Assembly: GCA_934646815.1 (NCBI GenBank)
Contig: CAKUEW010000001.1
Location: 62,001 to 126,000, forward strand
Length of the DNA stretch: 64,000 nt
Direction: 5' to 3'
Source of the DNA: an uncultured Collinsella sp.
GTDB taxonomy: Bacteria; Actinomycetota; Coriobacteriia; Coriobacteriales; Coriobacteriaceae
Below the pieces are notes generated by a model that ran no database searches, had not been told where the DNA came from, and saw only the letters and a list, made by a program, of their open reading frames with translations. The translations under genes were made by a program, and so were the position numbers. The stretch's first letter is position 1, and the number at the start of each line of letters is the position of its first letter. This document shows positions 58,599-64,000 of this stretch, in pieces.

Positions 58599-59732
58599 TT
58601 AGATGCGGTTCATCTGGGCTGCGACCTTGTTGTACCAGTCCTGCCAAGTGGGCGGGCAGTACTTTTGGGCTGCTGCCGGGGTAAGCGTGGAGCCATAGTT
58701 GGCGCCCAGGTAGGCAACGTGGGCAGAAACGCCTTCGCTCCAGCTGCCAAAGCTGCGCCAGCCACCGCCGCGAGCGCTCCAGCCCCAAGCGTTATAGGAG
58801 CCGGCGCAATAGAGGCCCTTGCTGCTTTCGATGCAGGCGATCGCGGGGGACCAACGGGGGTCGACGCCAGTGTTCCAGGCGGCAACGGCAAAGTTGTAAC
58901 CCTGACCAGCCATGGGGGAGCCGGCGAGGTAGTTGTCGATACGGCTGGTCCACTCGTTGATAAACGAATCGTAATCGGAATTGCCGCTGTTGGAGTTATT
59001 CACTGTGGTATCGATGGTGGTGTTGGCGTTGTTGGCTTGGCTATTGGAGTTATTGCCGCTCACGCCGGTACCCGAGAGCTTTTCTGCGGCAGCGGCCTTA
59101 TCGGCCTCGAGCTTTGCCAGCTCGGCAGCGTTTTCCTGCTCGGCCTTTGCCTGCGCCTCGCTGCGAAGCTGCTTTGCCTCGGCGAGAGCGTTCTCGGCAT
59201 TTTTCTGCTCGTCTTCAAGCTGGGATTTAGCCTGCTCGAGCTCGGTCTTGTTCTGCTCGAGCTCGGTCTGCATCTTATTGAGCTCTTCGATCTCATCGAC
59301 ACTCGAGCTCGTGATCTGGTTGGTGTACTTGCAGGTGGTGATGAACTCGCCCAAGCTCTGTGCGTTGACCAGGAAGCTTACAAAGGGGTTAGTGCCCTTT
59401 TGATACTTATACAGGTCGCGCATGGCGGAGCTTGCCTTTTCCTGCTGCTCGGGAAGCTTGGCTTCGATCTCCTCGATGCTCGCCTCGTTGGTGTCGATCT
59501 GCTTTTGCAGGTCTTCCAGCTTGGTGCGGGCGTCGTTGTAGGCGCCCGTGGCGTCCTCGATCTTTTTCTGGGCGGCGGAAAGCTGATCCTGCGTTGCCTG
59601 CGAGGCGGCGTATGCCGCGACGGGGGAGAGCATCGGCGTTGCCGTCAGCGCTACGGCAAGCGCGGCGCTCGTGATAATACGAGCGGGCTTCGACGCGATG
59701 AGCGCTGCGGTGCGATGGTTCGAATGCTGCAT
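58599..59732 (-). CDS. Secreted coiled-coil protein with lysozyme-like C-terminal domain
   Basis: A 377-residue exported protein. ATG at 59730-59732 follows AGAGGGA. Residues 1-45 are a Sec signal (AAYAAS site). Residues about 48-225 are a long coiled coil of the CwlO/PcsB type (QLSAAQKKIEDATGAYNDAR). A Ser/Asn-rich hinge leads to a 125-residue domain with ACIESSKGLYC as the probable catalytic Glu and WGWSARGGGW, resembling mannosyl-glycoprotein glucosaminidase/SLT-like lysozyme folds. It is likely a peptidoglycan hydrolase activated through its coiled coil. Confidence 0.85.
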   Translation of the reverse strand: MQHSNHRTAALIASKPARIITSAALAVALTATPMLSPVAAYAASQATQDQLSAAQKKIEDATGAYNDARTKLEDLQKQIDTNEASIEEIEAKLPEQQEKASSAMRDLYKYQKGTNPFVSFLVNAQSLGEFITTCKYTNQITSSSVDEIEELNKMQTELEQNKTELEQAKSQLEDEQKNAENALAEAKQLRSEAQAKAEQENAAELAKLEADKAAAAEKLSGTGVSGNNSNSQANNANTTIDTTVNNSNSGNSDYDSFINEWTSRIDNYLAGSPMAGQGYNFAVAAWNTGVDPRWSPAIACIESSKGLYCAGSYNAWGWSARGGGWRSFGSWSEGVSAHVAYLGANYGSTLTPAAAQKYCPPTWQDWYNKVAAQMNRI

Positions 59733-59790
59733 CCAGTCCCTCTGCAATCAATCGTAGGTAATGGTTCGAAAAGTATTCTACTACTGCTTT

Positions 59791-59900
59791 CGACCTCAAC
59801 TTGAACCTTAAAGGTCTCAAAGGGTCAAGTTGAACTTGAGGCTTTACCTTTGACCTGCAGGAATAACGAATTGTTGAGAAACCATAGAGTTCAACTTTAA
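59791..59900. promoter_or_regulatory. Cluster of TCAAGTT/AACTTGA motifs upstream of the lysozyme-like gene
   Basis: TCAAGTTGAACTTGA (59825-59839) is a perfect 7-1-7 palindrome. Further half-sites are CTCAACTTGAAC (59796-59807) and GTTCAACTTT (59889-59898). They fall in the 233-bp gap between two leftward genes, consistent with cooperative binding of a regulator. Confidence 0.45.
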
Positions 59901-59965
59901 CGTTACGGAACTCAGCCCGAGAGGGTTTATAGCTGCAAAAGCTACCTCAACGTGGGGTTTTGCAA

Positions 59966-60595
59966 CTATAGTGTTCCTTCTCGACGAGCCTGCTCCACCT
60001 CTTCGAGCGCCTCGGCGGGGGTGTACGGACAGGTGCCATCGCCGAGCTTGATGACCTGGATGTTGTCTCCTACATGGACTTCTCCGCCGTGAAGCACGAC
60101 GCCAAAAATGCCTTCGTGGGGAAAGATGCAGTCGCCGGCAAGATAGTAGATGGCGCAGCGGGTGTGGCAGACTTTGCCGATTTGGCTGATCTCGATCAAC
60201 ACATCGTCGCCAATCTTGAGCTGCGTGCCAAGGGGGAGCGTGAGCAGGTTAATGCCCTCGGTCGTAAAGTTCTCGCCAAAATCGCCTTCGCGTACATCGA
60301 GCCCGCGTGCTTGCGCCGTGCGGATCGATTCTGCAGCCAAAAAAGAAACCTGGCGGTGCCAGTGCCCGGCATGGGCGTCCGAGGCAAGGCCAAACTGCTC
60401 GACGACAGTGTCGTGCCCTTCGGCTACGGGCGTCTTGCGCGTTCCCTTATGCGGCGAGGTATTGATTGAGATGACGTGGGCGGGTCCGCTGTAGGCATCG
60501 GCCGCGGTGCGCAGGGGGGTAGTCGCTTGTGCTCGGTCGGAAAGCTCGCGCCGCGCCGCGTCGAGAATGGGGTTGGGTGTTCGGTTTTGAGGCAC
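59966..60595 (-). CDS. MOSC-domain protein
   Basis: A 209-residue protein from GTG 60593-60595. The MOSC fold is recognised by the segments GLASDAHAGHWHRQVSFLA, EGDFGENFTTEGINL, LPLGTQLKIGDD, then the conserved Cys in IGKVCHTRCAIYY. MOSC domains bind molybdenum-cofactor sulfur; stand-alone ones accompany molybdoenzyme maturation or detoxify N-hydroxylated compounds. No other molybdenum gene is in the window. Confidence 0.9.
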   Translation of the reverse strand: MPQNRTPNPILDAARRELSDRAQATTPLRTAADAYSGPAHVISINTSPHKGTRKTPVAEGHDTVVEQFGLASDAHAGHWHRQVSFLAAESIRTAQARGLDVREGDFGENFTTEGINLLTLPLGTQLKIGDDVLIEISQIGKVCHTRCAIYYLAGDCIFPHEGIFGVVLHGGEVHVGDNIQVIKLGDGTCPYTPAEALEEVEQARREGTL

Positions 60596-60732
60596 GCTTA
60601 ACGACCTTTCTTTGGGACACAGAGTCGGATTGTGGGCTCATCCTACAACATCAATAGGTTAATTGCCCATCTTGTCATACAACGGTGCGTGCTGTTGCCG
60701 GGCGGTGTGGCATGGATAGATACAGTGGATGT

Positions 60733-60762
60733 TTGGGAAGAACTGTGCTGGCACGCTAGAAT
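60733..60762 (+). promoter_or_regulatory. Predicted promoter of the ATP-grasp/racemase operon
   Basis: TTGGGA (60733-60738) and TAGAAT (60757-60762) with 18 bp spacing, 56 bp before ATG 60819. The rest of the 223-bp gap holds nothing recognisable. Confidence 0.5.
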
Positions 60763-60818
60763 GAATCAGTTGCTCAAAGACCGCCCGTTGCTGGGGCAGT
60801 TCTAGATAGGAAGTTTCC

Positions 60819-62075
60819 ATGGCATTGCAGTTTAAAGAGCGCGAGTTCATTCCCGTGCTGCTCGGCGGCGATATCAACGCCTACTCGGTGGCACGCGCCT
60901 TTTACGAGGAGTATCAAGTTAAGAGCCTGGTCTTTGGCAAGTACCAGACGGGCCCTGCGTATCGCAGCCAGATTATCGATTACACGCCCAACGTGGATAT
61001 CGATACCATGCCTGTGATGCTCAAGACCGTGAACGACATTGCCCGCGCCCACGCGGACAAGACGGTCGTTTTGATGGGCTGCGGCGACAACTATGTTGCC
61101 CTGGTTGCCCAAGCCAAGGACGCAAACAATCTGGCCGACAACATCGTCGCGCCCTACGCTCCCTACAGCATGCTCGAGCAGTGCCAGAAAAAGGAGATCT
61201 TCTACGAGCTGTGTGAGAAGCATGGTGTGCCCTATCCGCATACGTTCACCTTTACCGCGCAGATGCTCAACGACCAGGGCGAGGCTCCTGCCGAGGTGCT
61301 CGACCAGATCGACTTTCCGTATCCGATGATTCTGAAGCCCTCCGACGGCATTATGTGGTGGGAGCACGAGTTCGAAGGTCAAAAGAAGGCCTACGAGATT
61401 GCCGACCGCGCCGAGCTGGAGCAGGTCATTCGCGATTCGTATGCTAGCGGCTACACCGATGACCTTATTCTGCAGGACCGCGTGCCCGGCAACGACGAGT
61501 ACATGCGTGTCCTTACTAGCTACTCCGACCGCAACGGCAAGGTGCGCATGATGTGCCTGGGCCACGTGCTGCTCGAGGAGCATCAGCCTCACGGCGTCGG
61601 CAACCACGCCTGCATTATCACCGAGCCCAATGACGAGCTCATGTGCGGCGTGCGTAAGCTGCTGGAGGACCTGCATTTTGTGGGTTACTCCAACTTTGAC
61701 GTTAAGTACGATGAGCGCGACGGCTCGTTTAAGTTTTTTGACTTCAACACCCGTCAAGGTCGCAGCAACTACTACGTCACCAACAGCGGATTCAACGTGG
61801 CCAAGTACGTGGTGGACGAGTACGTCTATAACCGTCCGTTCGATCCTGAGTTTGTGACGGCGCAGGATGAGGCCCTGTGGATGGTTGTTCCCATGGGCGT
61901 GGTCGACAAATACGTTAAGGATCCCGACCTGCGCGCGAAAGTGCACCGTCTGACCAAGGAAGGCAAGGGCGCCGATCCTTCGTTTATGAAGGGCGACTTT
62001 GTCTTTAATCGCTGGCTGCGCATGTGGCACACCAAGCTGCGTCACTTTAAGCTGTTCAAGACGTATTACAAATAG
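60819..62075 (+). CDS. ATP-grasp carboxylate-amine ligase (D-aspartate ligase-like)
   Basis: A 418-residue ligase. ATG at 60819 follows AGGAAG. The ATP-grasp core is visible: YPMILKPSDGIMWWEHEF (ATP-binding Lys), LQDRVPGNDEYMRV, the CLGHVLLEEH strand and the metal site KFFDFNTRQGRSNYYV. The same type includes the ligase that adds D-Asp to the peptidoglycan stem peptide. The aspartate racemase gene immediately downstream supports that substrate, giving a D-Asp cross-bridge (inference). Confidence 0.82.
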   Translation: MALQFKEREFIPVLLGGDINAYSVARAFYEEYQVKSLVFGKYQTGPAYRSQIIDYTPNVDIDTMPVMLKTVNDIARAHADKTVVLMGCGDNYVALVAQAKDANNLADNIVAPYAPYSMLEQCQKKEIFYELCEKHGVPYPHTFTFTAQMLNDQGEAPAEVLDQIDFPYPMILKPSDGIMWWEHEFEGQKKAYEIADRAELEQVIRDSYASGYTDDLILQDRVPGNDEYMRVLTSYSDRNGKVRMMCLGHVLLEEHQPHGVGNHACIITEPNDELMCGVRKLLEDLHFVGYSNFDVKYDERDGSFKFFDFNTRQGRSNYYVTNSGFNVAKYVVDEYVYNRPFDPEFVTAQDEALWMVVPMGVVDKYVKDPDLRAKVHRLTKEGKGADPSFMKGDFVFNRWLRMWHTKLRHFKLFKTYYK

Positions 62076-62159
62076 ATGAGTGCGGCGCCCGTCCGGTATG
62101 TTCCGGGCGGGCGCGGGTATGATACGCGCAATGGCGCGGGCGTCAGCGAGGAGGCGGCG

Positions 62160-62906
62160 ATGGAAAAGCTGGGAGTTATCGGCGGCATGGGCGCCGAGGC
62201 CACGTCGTATTACTACGACCAAGTGGTGCGTCATACGGCGGCCACCTGCGATCAGGAGCATATCGATATGGTGGTGCTCTCTAAGTCGACCATGCCCGAC
62301 CGTACGTTGGCCATTAAGACCGGCGAGCACGACGAGCTGCTGGCGACGATGAAAGAGTGCGCCCAGGCGCTCGAGACGCTGGGCTGTGCTCACATCGCGA
62401 TTCCCTGTAACACGTCGCATTACTTTTTCGACCAGATTCAGTCGTTCACTGCCGTGCCGATTATCCACATGCCGCGCGAGTCGGTGCGCTATGCCCTTGC
62501 CGGTGCCGTGATGGGGGAGTGCGAGTTCGACCCCAACCTGAGTATGCCGGCCGAACCGGTGCGCAAGATCGGCATTATGGGCACCGACGGCACGGTTGGC
62601 GCGGGCGTCTACGGGCGAGAGTGCGAGACTGCGGGCGTTGAGGTCGTCTATCCCAGTGAGAAGCGTCAGGCAGACGTGATGTCGCTTATCTATGACGACG
62701 TGAAGGCTGGACGCGAGCCCGATATGGATAAGTTCGACCGTGTGATGTGGGAGTTCGCCCGCAGTGGCTGCGACCGTGTGATTCTTGCCTGCACGGAGCT
62801 CTCGGTGTTGCAAAAGTACCGCGAAATGCCCGAGATTACCCTCGATGCCATGGATGTCCTGGTGCGCGAGTCCATCATCCGCAGTGGTGCCCCTTACCGA
62901 CTCTAG
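62160..62906 (+). CDS. Aspartate/glutamate racemase family protein
   Basis: A 248-residue PLP-independent racemase. ATG at 62160 follows GAGGAGG. The two catalytic cysteines lie in AIPCNTSHYFFD and LACTELSVL; GVIGGMGAEAT at the N-terminus is the aspartate-racemase signature. It is 84 bp after the ATP-grasp ligase in the same direction, so it probably supplies D-aspartate to it. Confidence 0.9.
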   Translation: MEKLGVIGGMGAEATSYYYDQVVRHTAATCDQEHIDMVVLSKSTMPDRTLAIKTGEHDELLATMKECAQALETLGCAHIAIPCNTSHYFFDQIQSFTAVPIIHMPRESVRYALAGAVMGECEFDPNLSMPAEPVRKIGIMGTDGTVGAGVYGRECETAGVEVVYPSEKRQADVMSLIYDDVKAGREPDMDKFDRVMWEFARSGCDRVILACTELSVLQKYREMPEITLDAMDVLVRESIIRSGAPYRL

Positions 62907-62913
62907 GCTCCCG

Positions 62914-62947
62914 ACCTGCCAAAAAGGGACAGGTTTATTTTGGCGGG
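62914..62947. repeat. Family 1 repeat unit, copy 3 (single unit)
   Basis: A 34-bp unit beginning ACCTGCCAAAAAGGGACAGG, directly after the racemase stop. Its ends CCTGCCAAAA and TTTTGGCGGG can pair, so a single unit also forms a hairpin. Confidence 0.8.
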
Positions 62948-62966
62948 TTTTATCTGGGAAAACAGC

Positions 62967-63004
62967 AAGGCCCCAGCTCGATCGGTTCGAGCCGGGGCCT
63001 TTTG
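62967..63004. terminator. Bidirectional terminator between racemase and EcfT genes
   Basis: AAGGCCCCAGCTCGA and TCGAGCCGGGGCCTT pair around TCGGT, followed by TTGCG. Confidence 0.85.
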
Positions 63005-63032
63005 CGTTGAATGATTGGCGTTTGGCGCTGGG

Positions 63033-63779
63033 TTAGAACAGAAAGCCAAGGGCGATGAGGGCGATGCTGGCGAGCAGTACGGCGACGTCTAATCCCTTGA
63101 TGGGATAGCGCTTGTACGAGCTGGCGCGCGTGCGCAGGTAAAACCCGCGTTGCTCGGCTGCCAAGGCGGTGGCGTCGGTCTTGCCAACGCTCGAGATAAG
63201 TAGCGGCACGCATAGCGGCAGCATGAGCTTGAGCTTCTTGATGGGGTTTTTGGTGTCGTACTCCACGCCGCGCGCGGTTTGCGCCTCCATGATGGCGTTC
63301 ATTTCCTGGCCAAACACCGGCACAAAGCGCAGCGCCGTGGTAAAGGTGAACGCATAGCGATATGGCACGTGCAACACCTCGACACAGGCATTGGCGAGGT
63401 CGTTGAGTTTGGTCACCATGAGCATGAGGATAAGTGGCAGCGCTACGCCCAGCAGGCGTAGGCAGGCTTTAGAGCCGGTGATAAGGCCCGTGTCGGTGAC
63501 AAAACCCCATACCACGTTGCCCTCGCGCATAAAGGCGAGCTGCAGCACCAGCATAATCACTGCCAGCGGAATCAGCAGCTTGAGCAGCGAGAGCAGGCGG
63601 TCGACGACGCCGGCATAGGCTCCCAGCGCGAGCGTGAGCGCTAAAAAGCCCAGCAGCGCCACGTAGGTGTCGGACAAAAAGATGCCGATGATGATGGCGG
63701 CGGCAAGGCCCAGTTTGACAACGGGGTTCAGGCGGTGCAGCAGCGTGTCGCCCGGCATGTAGTCGATGACGTTAACCAC
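63033..63779 (-). CDS. ecfT: Energy-coupling factor transporter transmembrane subunit
   Basis: A 248-residue membrane scaffold of an ECF vitamin/metal importer with about five to six helices. GTG at 63777-63779 overlaps the ATPase stop by 8 bp. The two coupling motifs with A-R-G are visible: AQTARGVEYD and AAEQRGFYLRTR. The start MVNVIDYMPGDTLLHRLNP is typical. The S-component is not in the window. Confidence 0.93.
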   Translation of the reverse strand: MVNVIDYMPGDTLLHRLNPVVKLGLAAAIIIGIFLSDTYVALLGFLALTLALGAYAGVVDRLLSLLKLLIPLAVIMLVLQLAFMREGNVVWGFVTDTGLITGSKACLRLLGVALPLILMLMVTKLNDLANACVEVLHVPYRYAFTFTTALRFVPVFGQEMNAIMEAQTARGVEYDTKNPIKKLKLMLPLCVPLLISSVGKTDATALAAEQRGFYLRTRASSYKRYPIKGLDVAVLLASIALIALGFLF

Positions 63780-64000
63780 GACGGACCATCTCCTCGGTAA
63801 TACGAACGATGTCAGAAACCTCGCTCACCTGCGCAAAAGCGGGCGAGACGCGCGATGCAAGGCGGCGTGAAAGCTCAATGACCTGCGGCGGCTCAACGTA
63901 GGCCTGCTGCATGAGCTCAATATTCGAGAACAGCTCGTGCGTACGGCCGCGGTCGAGAATGCGACCGTTTGCCATCACGACGATGCGCTCGGCAAAGTCC
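63772..64000 (-). CDS. ECF/ABC transporter ATPase, C-terminal part (5' end beyond window)
   Basis: The last 75 codons of an ATPase entering from the right edge. The visible start DFAERIVVMANGRILDRG is the D-loop/H-loop-distal part of an EcfA/CbiO-type cassette, followed by a C-terminal extension (VSPAFAQVSEVSDIVRITEE). It overlaps ecfT by 8 bp, so it is the energising subunit of the same importer. Confidence 0.85.
   Translation of the reverse strand, partial: DFAERIVVMANGRILDRGRTHELFSNIELMQQAYVEPPQVIELSRRLASRVSPAFAQVSEVSDIVRITEEMVRRG

Noticed and set aside
60774-62813. 680-codon frame antisense to the ligase and racemase genes
   Set aside because: It spans two clear genes and their gap, has no start signal and a His/Val/Leu-biased composition.

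Overview
The window looks like a chromosome segment from a high-G+C anaerobic gut actinobacterium of the class Coriobacteriia, most likely Collinsella or a close relative. This is an inference from codon and G+C style, L-lactate dehydrogenase, the flavodoxin/DUF3793 pair, SdpR/SdpI, a TraG/VirD4-like gene in a non-plasmid setting and the repeat families. No rRNA, tRNA, CRISPR array or intact prophage is visible. Most of the segment is densely coded and G+C rich. Two stretches, about 35.5-37.2 kb and 39.8-41.6 kb, are clearly AT-richer and look acquired.

Layout. 0-10 kb: a cyclase-family enzyme cut by the left edge, an Fe-S aldo/keto reductase, endonuclease IV, an amino-acid ABC importer, flavodoxin plus DUF3793, a metal-binding HMA protein behind a CsoR-like operator, and a SOS-controlled Y-family polymerase with YolD. 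10-23 kb: a PAP2 phosphatase, an orphan N-terminal half of an iron alcohol dehydrogenase, a PII protein, a polyamine importer (potABCD), an ornithine-cyclodeaminase-like protein, an Abi/HEPN gene preceded by a structured RNA, and a four-gene FAD/Fe-S amine-oxidation module ending in an iron alcohol dehydrogenase. 23-33.5 kb: pgi, a compact VirD4-like/ClpP-like/unknown cassette with direct repeats upstream, two HAD phosphatases, a small element with 30-bp inverted termini, TatD, TcdA, a 28-codon membrane peptide with a SOS box and an opposing RNA, and sdpRI. 33.5-47.5 kb: EttA, an AT-rich Tat-exported protease-like protein with a lipoprotein, two surface or low-complexity proteins, an acquired DUF2087/MFS pair, NAD synthetase, an aminotransferase, lactate dehydrogenase and a DUF2974 lipase-like gene flanked by repeats. 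47.5-64 kb: a nucleoid-associated protein, a Phd/RelE toxin-antitoxin pair, the lysine/DAP operon (lysine riboswitch, a lysA-dapA fusion, dapB, dapH) with a divergent deacetylase, HigBA, a Tat lipoprotein, an HTH/kinase pair, a coiled-coil lysozyme-like secreted protein, MOSC, an ATP-grasp ligase with an aspartate racemase, and part of an ECF transporter.

How the genes connect. The lysine riboswitch governs lysA-dapA, dapB and dapH. With the divergent M20 deacetylase, and possibly the aminotransferase 5 kb away, these supply most of the acetyl branch of DAP/lysine synthesis. Sites matching the Gram-positive LexA consensus precede the translesion polymerase and the 28-codon peptide, and a weaker one lies in the HigBA promoter, so a local SOS network is plausible. 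The polyamine importer, cyclodeaminase-like protein and oxidase module suggest uptake and oxidation of an amine or imino acid. The best candidates for something undescribed are the SOS-boxed 28-codon peptide with its convergent RNA, the Abi/HEPN gene with its hairpin RNA, and the VirD4/ClpP/unknown cassette.
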